A DNA stretch of 64,000 nucleotides from Microdochium bolleyi (lineage: Eukaryota; Ascomycota; Sordariomycetes; Xylariales; Microdochiaceae). This document shows, one piece after another, positions 1 to 10,754 of the stretch (its first letter is position 1; each line of letters starts with the position of its first letter). The stretch is taken from assembly GCA_001566295.1 (NCBI GenBank), contig KQ964246.1, positions 1,240,001 through 1,304,000 on the forward strand, written 5' to 3'. The position numbers and the translations under genes were made by a program. A model generated the notes under the pieces. The model was given only the letters and a program-made list of their open reading frames with translations, ran no database searches and was not told the DNA's origin.

Positions 1-556
1 TAAGACTAGCGCTGGCGAGACTGATACTGGCGCTGTGGACTTCTGTGATGAAAGCAAACGAAGATCCTGAAGATGACTTTCGTGTTAGGAGGCGAGGCCG
101 AGAGTACGCACCACCATTGCTTGGACTCTCGAGAGATTCGACCTGGTCAACTTGATCCGGCATTGATTGCATAGCTCGCTTGTGCAGGCTCCGCATCCAT
201 TTCTGGAACGGTCTGGGACCTGGTGATGTGACCTTCTCGGTCGGTGGGTCGGCCTCACCGTCGACCTTAATGGAAGGGATGGCTAAATCTCCTGGCTTGG
301 ACAGATGGTGATGTTGGTCGCAGGGAGGGCCTGGGCTATCGAGCTCGGCCTTTTCAGTGAAAACCCCCCAAGTGGCCTTAGCATCAAGATAGGAGAAGTC
401 AAAGTCGTCGAGTCCGAGATCAGGATCCGTCCTGGTCGTGCGTAGTGACGGTGTAGCGCGTGATGCATGACCGGCGCCATGCCTAGGGGTGTACAGAGAA
501 CAGCTCCGGGGACTGTCCCTCGTGGGCGCGTGACAACTGGAGAGGGCGACAGCCAT
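1..556 (-). CDS. Unrecognised fungal protein, N-terminal part (runs off left edge)
   Basis: The minus-strand frame has no stop from position 853 to the left edge, and its first ATG is at 556. This gives 185 visible residues, beginning MAVALSSCHAPT. The visible part is mostly disordered and rich in Ser, Pro, Thr and Asp. It contains a basic amphipathic block, PFQKWMRSLHKRA (about residues 120-132), and near the edge a Ser-rich block, SSSGSSFAFITEVHSASISL, followed by another Ala/Ser stretch. Blocks of this style occur in uncharacterised filamentous-fungal proteins as far as I recall, but I cannot name a family. The non-random blocks and the long open frame argue for a real gene. Its function, total length and intron content cannot be judged from here. 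The frame above 556 is open but has no further ATG, so 556 is the natural start unless a 5' intron exists. Confidence 0.68.
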   Translation of the reverse strand, partial: MAVALSSCHAPTRDSPRSCSLYTPRHGAGHASRATPSLRTTRTDPDLGLDDFDFSYLDAKATWGVFTEKAELDSPGPPCDQHHHLSKPGDLAIPSIKVDGEADPPTEKVTSPGPRPFQKWMRSLHKRAMQSMPDQVDQVESLESPSNGGAYSRPRLLTRKSSSGSSFAFITEVHSASISLASASL

Positions 557-2167
557 TGTGGCCAGGGATGTCAAGTAAGTTGAAGATAATTGAGGTCCAA
601 GACAGCCAAAAATCGTCAAAGCATAAAGATCATGGTGCACAAAGGATGGCGGAGGTCGATGAAGCCGACTTCTGGGCACGTTGCGCCAGACAGCCGTTTC
701 CTCTGGCGAGGCAGAACAATGAGAGATCTGGAGCAGGCCAGCTGCTCTGAGTCGGACGATTCGAGGTTGAGCGGGCAACAAAGAAAATGCTGACACTTGG
801 AGGCAGGCGCACTCGTCAGGTGCGTTCGAGCCTACCAAACCAGGTATCAAACGTCACCAGTGGCAGGAATGTGAACTTTCGAGACGCCAAGAATGTCTCT
901 GTAGTAGACTTTGGGAACCCGAGACAGCTGGACAACGACCTGTGTGTGTCTAGAGTATGTACTGACACGGAATTTTGCCAAGTTTCTCAATGATCGGATT
1001 TGCGATTTGCGAAAGTGTGCAACCGCAGCTAAGAGGGAAAATGACGTGCTAAGAAGGAGTGTCGAGGCGATGGGCGATGCGCGTGCAAGCTAATCAGAAA
1101 GATATGAGCATGAGGTTGTGGTATACCCAACAGCAAAACAATGCAGTCGAAGAGAGGCCAGCGATATCGCGACAGTGAGTGAGTGGTACAGTAGAGAGTC
1201 CTGCGGCAACGCACCGCACTGTTCCATGTTGCATCAGGACGCGTTCCGGCCCGAGATTGACTAGCCATTAGCATGCTCGGTTTATTGCCGAACTAGCACA
1301 GGATGTTCGAGAACTCGTTCCATGCAATCTGGATGCTGCATATGGTCCGAGCTAGCTCGATTGGCGTCGATGCCGCTGCGTCATAGGGGGACGCGACCAG
1401 GGGCATTTCCAGACGACAGAGAAGGGATCCGCAGGCGATCATGTTGATAGAGTCATCCAAGGGCCTGGATATTGCCGACCGTCGTATGTAAGATAGGTAC
1501 ATCTGATGTGAACACACGGACTATTTCCGTCAGGGAGCGCTCAGCACGAATGCGCTTGAGAGAGCAATGTCGAGGTGATAGTTGAAAGAGCACAAGAACA
1601 CAAAGTCAACAGCCTGAACCACAGCCATGGAAATCCGCAGAGTTCGTCTCATACACGCCAGTACCAAGTATACCACTCACGACCGATATACCAAAATTAT
1701 TGACCACCCTCATGACCAATCCCATGTGTTCATGATTGATCAAAAGCCAAGTTTACGAACGGATTTCGATGACCTGAGCTGCATAATAGGATTGGCTCCC
1801 CATAAAACATATGCAGGGGAGCGGCGATCTGCCGCACTAGACAGGCCATCTCCCAGCCCTGGCAGGAGCTGATCCTCCGAGGCATGTGGCTGGTGCAAGT
1901 GTGGCTATGCAAGCACAGCTGAGCGGCAGAGGAGGCGCATTCGCGTAAAATCGTTGTTCCGGACCCGCCCAAGAGAGGCCGGAGCAGGTGCGCCCCACCA
2001 ATTTGCCCACACTTGCAGGTTATTCGCAAAATCCGACCCTGGCGCAGTGAAACTTTCTGGGTGGGTGGGTTCTACAGTCCAGCGCCTCGTGAGAAGATTC
2101 CTCCCCCATCGACGATATTAACGACAACCACCCAACAGCGACCATCACCGCCGACACAACCGCAAAG
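557..2167. other. Intergenic: two 5' flanks
   Basis: This stretch lies between the start of the left-edge gene (-) and the eL36 start (+), so it should hold both promoters. The last 150 bases before eL36 are C/A-rich, as expected for a highly expressed ribosomal-protein leader. The short ORFs here overlap on both strands and show no recognisable domain. I see no RNA gene or repeat. Confidence 0.5.
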
Positions 2168-2945
2168 ATGGCCAAAGAAGCTCCCGCCCGCACCGGGTTC
2201 GCCGTCGGTCTTAACAAGGGCTACGTAAGCTGAACCACCATTGCCGTCACCATCACCATCGAACCACACGCAGCCGCAATCCTGCGAGATGCATCATTCA
2301 GATGTACCGCAGCGATGAGCAAAGAGACCCATGAGAGTCCCGAAGCGAGCCGACGACGTCGAATGGAAGTAGAAAGGGAAAAGAGGAGGGAATGATGGGG
2401 CCGCACATCATACATTTTGACTATGCCGACAAGGCATGGAAAGATGGAAAAACCTTTCACGACCACCGTCTCACCTCGTGGAGGATCTCTGCTCTTCTCT
2501 CATTGCGGCGCGCATACCACGCACTCGCACAGAATCATTGCAGACGATGGACGCTGGACTGACTGGAATCGTTTTACCCCCAATATAGAAGACCACCGCC
2601 CGCGTCGCCAAGCCCCGTGTCTCCCGCACCAAGGGCCACCTGAGCAAGCGCACCGCTTTCGTCCGTGACATTGTCAAGGAGGTTGCTGGGTACGTACCAC
2701 TTCTCTTGTCCTTCCTCTGTCCGCAGAGGTGGACGGTTATACTTGACCGATGTGGATGAGCTAACAATGTACTCTTTTACAGCCTTGCCCCCTACGAGCG
2801 CCGCGTTGTCGAGTTGCTGCGCAACAGCAAGGACAAGCGCGCCCGCAAGCTCGCGAAGAAGAGGCTCGGCACCTTCGGCCGTGCTAAGGCGAAGGTCGAC
2901 GAGCTCCAGCGCGTCATCGCCGAGTCTCGCCGCACTGGTCACTAA
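2168..2945 (+). CDS. RPL36: 60S ribosomal protein eL36 (L36)
   Basis: Structural protein of the cytosolic large ribosomal subunit. There are three exons, 2168-2224, 2589-2689 and 2783-2945, giving 106 aa, the usual fungal length. The protein begins MAKEAPARTGFAVGLNKGY. Exon 2 encodes the basic KTTARVAKPRVSRTKGHLSK block, and exon 3 encodes the conserved C-terminal helix with YERRVVELLRNSKDKRARK and AKKRLGTFGRAKAK. Intron 1 is long (364 nt) and follows codon 19, which is typical of ribosomal-protein genes with an early intron. Intron 2 is 93 nt with a CTAAC branch site about 20 nt before its CAG acceptor. The leader is C/A-rich. Identification is certain; exon borders are supported by frame and by the family sequence. 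Confidence 0.97.
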
Positions 2946-3429
2946 GCGATCCTCAATTCGAGTTTTTTCGACAAGCCAAATAAAAAGTAAAATTTTTCAC
3001 ACAAAGAAACAACGAAATGGGTCTTATGATCTGAGCTTGCCAGGCGTTGCAGACGGCATCTTTCCACCGCATCATGAAAGACTGCGGGAAAAGGACTATA
3101 AAAAGGGAAATGTTGTTAGGTTTAGATACCAACAGGGACAAAATTTATGGCATGGTCCGGCGTAGCCTGATGGAAGGCAATTGATTTACTCTCACGAAAA
3201 AGACTCCCCGCGCAACAGTGAGAGTGAATTGTCTCTCAGCGTGCTCCTGTGATATCGTTAGAGCCTTAGTAACATGGGTCAGTATCAGCGGAGCTTGTGT
3301 CACCACGTATCAACGGCCGTTCGTGATTGTTCTCTTTGATCGGAAACTGTAAATATGCCAGACCCATACTCCATGCTAATGCTATGCTACGCTCTAGCGG
3401 TTTATACAGACAATTCATGACGTGCAGCA
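2946..3429. other. Intergenic: convergent 3' flanks
   Basis: The 3' ends of eL36 (+) and the UBX gene (-) meet here. The first part is A-rich (AAATAAAAAG-like stretches just after the eL36 stop), fitting polyadenylation signals. Nothing else is recognisable. Confidence 0.5.
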
Positions 3430-4992
3430 TTATTTCTTGCCAAACCCCTTCAGCCACTTAGGTTTCTTAAATCCCGATCCATCAGCACTACCCGATGGCT
3501 TGTTCTGAGAAGAACCTGCCAAGTTGTGTGTGCTATTGCTGCTACCCTCAGCCCTCATGGCCGTCTCTGGCACCTCCGGAACCTTGACTTGCTGTGCTTT
3601 ACTTGCCGCACTCTCTTTGAGGAAAGGCTGCCGCCGAATTTCTGGCGCCACGCTGTCGTCCCATATGAAGTTCACGAGGGTGTTGGTGCGTAGCTTGTAG
3701 CCAGTGATCAACTTGTTCGACGCACCGTTGCTCTCATCGCGGATGGGCTCACGAGGAGGGAACACAAGCTTGAAGGCTGCAGTGGGATTCGCCATTTGCG
3801 ACCGCACATCAGCATACAAAGTGCTGCCAGTGTCGGACTGATCATACTCTCGCTCGAACATGGTGTTGTCGGGGTGTCGAACTCTGATCAGCACTCGCTG
3901 TGTCTTCGCTAGTGCCTCTTTTTGCGCGTTTTCTCTTTCTTCGATCTCGCGATCGGACAAGAGGCGCTTGTTCTCACCCAGCGACTTCAACAAGTTCTGG
4001 TGAGCCTTTGCCTGCTCAACACCAGGGACGTACGCCTCATCCGCTTCTCTGTCGACGGCTGCTGCTGGGGTGTCCGAAGATGGCGCCTGGTAGATCCTGA
4101 TCGGACGGGCCTCATTAGTAGTTGCGGGCTCATCGACAACCATAGACGTATCTTCGCCTGCTTGCTCTTGGATCGAGCTTCCTTCGTGCTGTGAAGCTTC
4201 CTGGTCAAGAAGAGACTGATTAGTGTCGGCTAGGACGGCGGCTGTGTCAGCTTGTTGAGGTGGATCTGGTTCCGACGCAGTAGTTTGTGGTTGCGAGACA
4301 CTCTCGGTCGCCGGGTTGGTTTCCGGGCTTTGCTTCTGCTGATCTCTATTCGCGTCCAGTGCTGGCTCGTCCCCGTCCTCTTTCTTGAAGTACTGGTCTA
4401 TCTCTGCAGCGGCATCGAAGAAAGTCCTGTCCGTTCTCTGAAAGGATAACCTTAGAAGCACTCCTCCTGTGTTGTAGCCAAGTTGTGATAGAGTCTTTTG
4501 GAAGTCGGCAAATGTGGCCAACTTCTGAGTGTCATTGCCGAGCTGGACGACAGGTGTTTCGTAATAGAGCTGGCCGCTGCCAGAACCGTTTGCTGCTGAC
4601 GGAATGCCTCTTTCGGTGAAGTTGCGAAGTCGGCCCTGAGCGTCCCTCTCACTCTCAAATTGCCGCAAGACTTTCCATATCGTGAAGTCGCTGGGGAGTT
4701 TCTTTGTGAGCCTGCCGCCCTCGGGTGGCGGCAACTGCACGGCGACGCTGATGGCTGTCGGGGTGTTGGAGCGAGCTACGAGCTCGAGCTTTGCGCCTTG
4801 CACGAGGCCTGAGAGGCGATATGTCTGGGAGAGGTCGACCAACTTCTGTTTGTGCTTGAGCTGATAGCGTGTGGGCGACACCTTGAGCTTCTCGCAGGCT
4901 TGCTCAAGCACTTCGGTAAGGCGCGTGTTTGGATTGACCTTGATGGTGACCTGGCGAAGGTCGGTGCCCACGACCTTGACGTTTGACGCCAT
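3430..4992 (-). CDS. UBX4: UBX-domain protein of the TUG/ASPL/Ubx4 family (Cdc48 cofactor)
   Basis: Single exon, 520 aa. Residues 1 to about 78 form a ubiquitin-like TUG-UBL1 domain (start MASNVKVVGTDLRQVTIKV), the hallmark of the TUG/ASPSCR1/Ubx4 family. A second conserved block lies at about 80-200. A disordered Gln/Ser/Glu-rich linker spans about 215-345. A UBX domain at about 365-442 contains LVFPPREPI where the p97-binding FPR loop sits, and ends TLVNFIWDD. The basic C-terminus ends KPKWLKGFGKK. In the family these proteins bind the AAA ATPase Cdc48/p97 and act in ER-associated degradation and Cdc48 hexamer regulation; that role is inferred here by homology. The ATG at 4992 begins the conserved domain directly. 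The gene is divergent from PUP3, with 760 bp between start codons. Confidence 0.93.
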   Translation of the reverse strand: MASNVKVVGTDLRQVTIKVNPNTRLTEVLEQACEKLKVSPTRYQLKHKQKLVDLSQTYRLSGLVQGAKLELVARSNTPTAISVAVQLPPPEGGRLTKKLPSDFTIWKVLRQFESERDAQGRLRNFTERGIPSAANGSGSGQLYYETPVVQLGNDTQKLATFADFQKTLSQLGYNTGGVLLRLSFQRTDRTFFDAAAEIDQYFKKEDGDEPALDANRDQQKQSPETNPATESVSQPQTTASEPDPPQQADTAAVLADTNQSLLDQEASQHEGSSIQEQAGEDTSMVVDEPATTNEARPIRIYQAPSSDTPAAAVDREADEAYVPGVEQAKAHQNLLKSLGENKRLLSDREIEERENAQKEALAKTQRVLIRVRHPDNTMFEREYDQSDTGSTLYADVRSQMANPTAAFKLVFPPREPIRDESNGASNKLITGYKLRTNTLVNFIWDDSVAPEIRRQPFLKESAASKAQQVKVPEVPETAMRAEGSSNSTHNLAGSSQNKPSGSADGSGFKKPKWLKGFGKK

Positions 4993-5752
4993 GCGGGACT
5001 GTGAGTACTCAGTGCGGCGACTTATGGGATCGGACGATCAGGAGCCCTGGCGCTTCTTGGTTTCAGGGTGAGCTTGAACCTGATGTGTGCTTGACAGGTA
5101 GATGGTGGATGGCAGCGCTCTACATAGGACCTAGGCAGTATGTCTGGTGGGGAGCAAGTGGCGCAAGCATCACGCCTGCCTGCGGGGGAGCTTCGAAGGC
5201 CCTGGAAATCACTGGGCAGGGGTGGTGGCACAGCAGCGGCAGCACGCACGCTCGAAGCAGGATTCGGCCAAGCGAGAAGGTGACAGAGAGACGACGAAAG
5301 AAGCGGGACAGGATATTCAAAAGAGGAAGCAATCATAGATAGACTACAGGTGTACAGTGGCAGACAGTGCAGGTGGGAGTTGGGCCACCCTGCCACTGCT
5401 GGTGCTGCACCTGCCGCGACAGCGTGTTTGCCTGCGGGTGCAGCTGCGGGCACGCTCTGAAAGCGTGGAAGGCGGGACAGCTCGACGTCAGCCTTGGTGG
5501 CCTTGAGAGCTACGAGGTACCCGAGCTCCAACGAGCACCGCCCTGGAGACACAGCAGTCCACATCCGCATCCACATCACGACTGCCAGCTAGAGCGGCAC
5601 AACCAGCTCGCATCACCAGCCCAGAACCACTGCTGCTTCTGCTCCAGCAACGACCGCACCCCGCGAGCGGTACTGAGCATAGCCGACGACAGCAGCTTCC
5701 GCCCTCTCTCCGCCTCCGCCTCCACCACCACCACACAGACCATATCGCCATC
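4993..5752. promoter_or_regulatory. Bidirectional promoter region UBX4 / PUP3
   Basis: These 760 bp separate the start codons of the Cdc48 cofactor (-) and the 20S subunit (+). GGTGGCACA at 5224-5232 differs by one base from the yeast proteasome-associated control element GGTGGCAAA. This is only a suggestion, since an Rpn4-type system is not established for this kind of fungus. The PUP3 side carries a Pro/Ser-coding-like C-rich leader with CCACCACCA runs. Confidence 0.45.
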
Positions 5753-6642
5753 ATGGTGAGTACCGCGCGACAGCCAACCTCGACCCGTCATTGCGGCGCA
5801 CGAAGCTGACAGTATCTCCCTTGATGTAGTCCTCACCGTTCGATATCAGTATGCACACCCTCCCCAATGCCTCCGTGAACCGCCCAGCCTACGCCCAAGC
5901 TCACCGGCGGACCGTGGCGCCGCCCACCTCGACACCCGCCCCGCGTTGACGACGACCAGTATGCTGACTCCAGACCTCGTCCGCAGATGGTGGTGCCTGC
6001 GTGGCCATGGTGGGCAAGGACTGCGTGGCCATTGCCTGTGACCTTCGTCTCGGCCTGCAGGCCTTGACCGTGTCCAACAACTTCCCCAAGATCTTCCAGT
6101 ACGGCGACGTCTTCCTCGGCCTCACAGGCCTCGCGACCGACGTCACGACCGTCTCGGACCTCTTCCGCTACAAGGTCAACATGTACCGCCTGCGCGAGGA
6201 GCGCAACATCGCCCCGACGACCTTTGCCAACCTCGTCTCCTCCTCCCTCTACGAGCGCCGCTTCGGCCCGTACTTTGTCAGCCCCGTCGTCGCGGGTCTC
6301 GAGCCCAAGTCCGGCAAGCCCTTCATCTGCGGCTTCGACTCGATCGGCTGCATCGACTTCGCAAAGGACTTCATCGTCAGCGGCACAGCAAGCGAGCAGC
6401 TCTTCGGCATGTGCGAGAGCTTGTGGGAGCCGGATTTGGTATGTCGTGCCCAATCATTGTTCTGCTGCTATGTCTTCTCATACTAATATCCAAACAAGGA
6501 ACCCGAGGATCTGTTCGAGACCATCTCACAAGCACTTCTCAACGCAGTTGACAGAGACGCGTTGTCCGGCTGGGGTGCTCACGTATACATCATCGAGAAG
6601 GATAAGGTGACCAAGCGGTTACTCAAGGGACGGCAAGACTAG
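5753..6642 (+). CDS. PUP3: 20S proteasome subunit beta type-3
   Basis: Non-catalytic beta-ring subunit of the 20S core proteasome, 205 aa, the usual length. I assemble four coding exons: 5753-5755 (only the ATG), 5830-5848 (19 nt), 5987-6438 and 6499-6642. The product begins MSSPFDINGGACVAMVGKDC, matching the start of fungal beta-3 subunits. It continues through the conserved ACDLRLGLQALTVSNNFPKI and LTGLATDVTTVSDLFRYKVN blocks and ends TKRLLKGRQD. As expected for beta-3 there is no N-terminal Thr nucleophile or propeptide processing site. Introns are 74, 138 and 60 nt. The first two exons are unusually small. They are supported because the short open frame upstream of exon 3 lacks the family's N-terminus, while this splicing restores it exactly. 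Confidence 0.95.
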
Positions 6643-7594
6643 AAGCTCTCATGGTGGGGAGATGAAACAAGAACTACAAAGACAAAAGAAGAAACAAATA
6701 GATCTTTGTTCCTACAAATGACAATGCCCTAGGGTGTCCATCCTGACTGTATCATGAGTGCTGAGAGATTGCACAGCCAGGATTCACCTATAAAGCGATT
6801 AGCTGCAGTTGTTGAGTGAGCTGGGAAATGTCGCCGTCCTAGCCACCGAACTTGTCTGCAAACCTGTGCACGCCAGATGTCCGAGCAGAGCACACGAAGC
6901 ACGTCGAGGTAAGGTCGCCCGACGAGAACACTCTCGACCACAAATTACTTCGAGGACCAACCGGGAAATCAGGCACAGATCGCCAAATCAGGCAGGGAGA
7001 GAGAAAAATCAACGACCCAGAAGGAGAACCAGTTCTCGCCTGCAAGACTCGATCATGAACTCCTCCCGGCCGCACATTCCCTTGGTCGCTCATGCTCCTC
7101 ACCTCCTTCCACTTCAGTTGCAGAAGACGTGGACAACATAACACGTTTGCGTGTATTGTGCTCATGCTGCCAAGCTCAAAATACTCATACGTTGAATGTA
7201 GACTCGTGGCATCGCAGCTCTTCTCGCGCAGAGGGCGGGCTGCCTGCTAGATTGTGTGCCACGACAAGACGATATGTGCTCTCCGGTATGTGTACACGAA
7301 AGTACTTATGTAAAATCGTATCTGACATTCATGTCTGTCCTTCTCTAGTCGTAAAGTGGTCCCCTTTTTCCTTTATGCACATGCTTCGTAATCTTCCACT
7401 GCTCATCATACATACATACATAGGTAGATACCTGCATCTTCTATGATCCCTTTTCTCTCCGTCGTGTCCTTCTGGTCTAGAATCTCTGGAGATGTATAAT
7501 GATCCTGCCGACAAAAATGCAGAGTACTCCTTTCTAAAGGACAAGGAGAGAAAACACATCCTGAGCTCGCCGCTGGAATCTAACTAGGGGAAAC
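6643..7594. other. Intergenic: convergent 3' flanks
   Basis: The 3' ends of PUP3 (+) and the Ca2+-ATPase (-) meet here. There is a short CATA tetranucleotide repeat around 7407-7424 and A-rich stretches soon after the PUP3 stop. No gene is supported. Confidence 0.5.
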
Positions 7595-10500
7595 CTACGC
7601 CTTCTTCTTGATCTCCGCAGCATAGACGCTTGTCTTCTGCATGAACATCTGTCTCTCGAAGAACTTGAGAACCTCGTCGATGACACTGTCGGAAAAAGAG
7701 GAGGATTAGTCAATAGCGTCCTGATGATAATACAGGGTATGTGGTTACGTAGAGAAGGGAAACTTACATGACTGGTGCACTGATGATGAGCACCGCCTTC
7801 CACTCGTTCCAGTTGAGCGGCAGGATGGAGAAGAGACCCTGCAGGAACGGAGTGTAGAGCAGTGCAAAGTGCAGGGCCATGGACAGGCAGATGGCGTAAA
7901 CGAGCATCATGTTGTCCCAGAGCGGGAGGGTCAGAAGTGACTCGCTTGACGACAGAGCGTTCATGGCGTTGAACATCTCAATGACGACGAGGATGGAAAG
8001 CGAGACGGTGGACGCAGCCTTGGCCATGTCACCATAGAACATGGAGCAGCCGATCTCAGGGAAGTCGGCGGAGCAGCGGTGGAAGTGAGACAACTGGTAG
8101 AAGGTGATCTGGGGACCCTCGGCGTTGTACATGAACCACCAGGCATAACCGGCAACAGTGGCAATACCGACATATGTGCCAATGACAAGGTAGCGGAAGA
8201 ATAGCCAGCCACCGATCAGGGGCTCGTCACGCTTACGGGGTACGCGCTTCATGATGTCGTGGTCAGGAGGGTTGAAAGACAGCGCAGTAGCAGGAAGACC
8301 GTCAGTGACAAGGTTGACCCAGAGGAGCTGAACGGGCACAAGAGCCTCGGGCATGCCAAGGGCAGCAGTGACAAAGATCGAGACGACCTCTCCAATGTTG
8401 GACGAGATAAGGTAACGGATGAACTGCTGGGTGTTGTTGTAGATAGAGCGGCCCTCCTCAATGGCGACCTCGATCGTGGCAAAGTTGTCATCAGCGAGAA
8501 CCATGTCGGCAGCCAGCTTGGCAACATCGGTACCGGAACCCATAGCAACACCAATATCGGCCTTCTTGAGAGCGGGGGCGTCGTTGACTCCGTCACCAGT
8601 CATGGCGACAACCTCGCCGAGAGACTGGAGAAGATCAACAAGCTTGGACTTGTGGCCAGGCTCGACACGGGAGAACAACGATGCGTGCTTGGCAGCCTCG
8701 AGCTGCTCAGATTCGCTGAGGTTGTCAAACTCGCGGCCAGTGTAGCTCTTGCCCTTGAGGTCCTCGTACTCGCTAAAGACACCGATCTGCCGGCAGATGC
8801 TCTCGGCAGTGTTGCGGTTGTCTCCAGTGATGACAATGACGCGGATACCAGCTTCCTTGCACTCCTTGATGGCGCCAGCAACCTCGGGACGAGGAGGATC
8901 CAGCATACCGACGAGGCCGAGAAGAGTAAGATCCTGTTCAAGCTGAGAATACTCAGCAGTGGACTTGGCATTGTTGATGAGTGGGCTGGAAGAGACGTCG
9001 TCGATGCTGGCAAGAGCAATAATTCTCATGCCGCGATTACCGTACTCGACGATCTCCCGAGTCAGTGTATCGTAGATCTTGCTGCTCATGGCAACACGCT
9101 TGCCATCGGCACCAACTAAAGCATGAGAGCAGCGCTCGAGGATAGACTCGGGGGCACCCTTGACCAGAAGCTTCTTCTTCGAACCGTCCTTGACGAGAAC
9201 CGACATGCTCTTGCGATCACGGGAGAATTCAAAGGTCGCGAGGCGGGGGTACTTGGAGTCGTAGTAGCCACTGGCGTGGTGGACACAGGCTTCGGGGTTC
9301 GAGTTGGCAGGGGCGCAGGGTCCAATCTTCTCGGCCAGGACACGGAGCGCACCCTCGGTGGGCTCACCAATGCTGGTGAAGTTGCCAGAGCGGGCATCAT
9401 AGTTGAGACGGGCATCGTTGCAAAGAGCGGCAACCTCGTTGATCTGGCGGACAGTGTTGGAAGTCTGGGCAAGATCACGAACGACCTTGCCGCCACGGAG
9501 AACGTCGCCCTTGGGCGTATAAGTGGAACCCTGGACGTCCAGCTCCTCGAAATCAGAGCCATCCTGGTTGAGGAAGACAACCTTGGCGACGCTCATCTGA
9601 TTGGTGGTCAAAGTGCCGGTTTTGTCGGAGCAGATGACACTGCAGCTGCCAAGAGTCTCGACAGAAGGTAGGCTTCGGACAACAGCGTTCTTGGCAGCCA
9701 TCTTGCGAGTGCCGAGAGCGAGACAGGTGGTGATGACAACGGCGAGACCTTCGGGAATAGCAGCCACACCGAGCGAGACTGCGATCTTGAGATAGTAGAT
9801 GGCGCCCTTGCTCCAGTGGCCGTGGCTGGGGTCCGCAAAGTGAGGGATGTTGATGACCCAGACCAAAATGCAAATGACCGTGATGACCTTGGCGAGAGAG
9901 TCACCGAAGTCGTTGAGCTTCTGCTTCAAGGGAGTGGGCTCAGAGATCTGGGCGGAAATGCTCTCGTGGATGTCGCCAATAGCGGTGTTGGAGCCAGTGT
10001 AGACAACGACGGCGCGGGCACGACCAGTGACGACAGTTGTTCCAGAGAAGAGCATATTGATCTGGTCCTGAAGGACGGGGTTTTCGTCGGTGATGATGGC
10101 GTGGTCATCCTTGCCCACACTCTCGCTCTCTCCAGTCAGGATAGCCTGGTCGATGGCGAAGGCATTGCTCTCGATCTTGATCAGGCGGCAGTCGGCAGGG
10201 ATGCGGTCGCCGACAGTGACGGAGACAATGTCGCCGGGGACGAGGAAGTCGGCCTTGACACGTGAGACCTGGCCATCGTTACGAATGACGCTGGCGTAGG
10301 TCGCGGAGTATTCCTGGAGGGCGGCAATGGCCTTCTCGGCACTGCTCTCTTGCGAGACACCGACGACGGCGTTGAGGATGAGGATAGTGAGGATGACGGC
10401 AGGATCGACGAAGGCGCTCCAGCCGCCCTCGTCCTCGAGGAAGGCAAGTAGGAGAGAGACGGCTGCGGAACCGAGGAGGATCAGGACGAGCTGGTCCTTG

Positions 10501-10754
10501 AATTGTTCGAGGATAAGCTCCCAGACGGGCGTCGGAGGTTCTTCCGGAATGGCTGTGTCGCAAGGTGCACTGTTAGCATTATGTTTGTCCTGTCGTGCTT
10601 GCCAGACGTGATGCGCGGGCCCGGGACAATACGTACAGTTCTTGCCGTGCTTTGCGCGGGAGGCGATGACCTGGTCGTCGGTCAGGCCGGCTTTGGCAGA
10701 GACGCCGAAGCCGGCAAGGACCTTGTCGACAGGCTGTGTAGAGTAGTTCTCCAT
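7595..10754 (-). CDS. nca-1: SERCA-type calcium-transporting P-type ATPase
   Basis: Pumps Ca2+ from the cytosol into the ER/secretory lumen using ATP. Three exons, 10754-10637, 10552-7768 and 7685-7595, encode 997 aa, the SERCA length. Visible hallmarks are LTGES in the actuator domain, PEGLAVVITT in M4, DKTGTLTTNQMSV with the phosphorylated aspartate at about D349, TGDNRNTAESICR, and TGDGVNDAPALKKADIG. Calcium-site residues are present in M5/M6 (NIGE; NLVTDG) and M8 (EMFNAMNALS). Introns are 84 nt (near the N-terminus) and 82 nt (just before the last 30 codons). Without splicing the frame would read through the first intron and stop just inside the second. The closest family match I recall is Neurospora NCA-1. 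The C-terminus is KIKKKA-like (EIKKKA), compatible with an ER-retrieval di-lysine signal. I chose the ATG at 10754 because the frame upstream to 10889 has no ATG. Confidence 0.96.

Noticed and set aside
2225..2588. Possible C/D-box snoRNA in eL36 intron 1 (CGATGAG and CTGA present)
   Set aside because: The boxes are too far apart (over 200 nt), no terminal stem is evident and no rRNA guide was recognised.
8259..9671. Long plus-strand frames (286 and 182 codons) opposite the Ca2+-ATPase
   Set aside because: They are exact antisense of well-identified ATPase exon 2 and have no domain; a codon-bias shadow.
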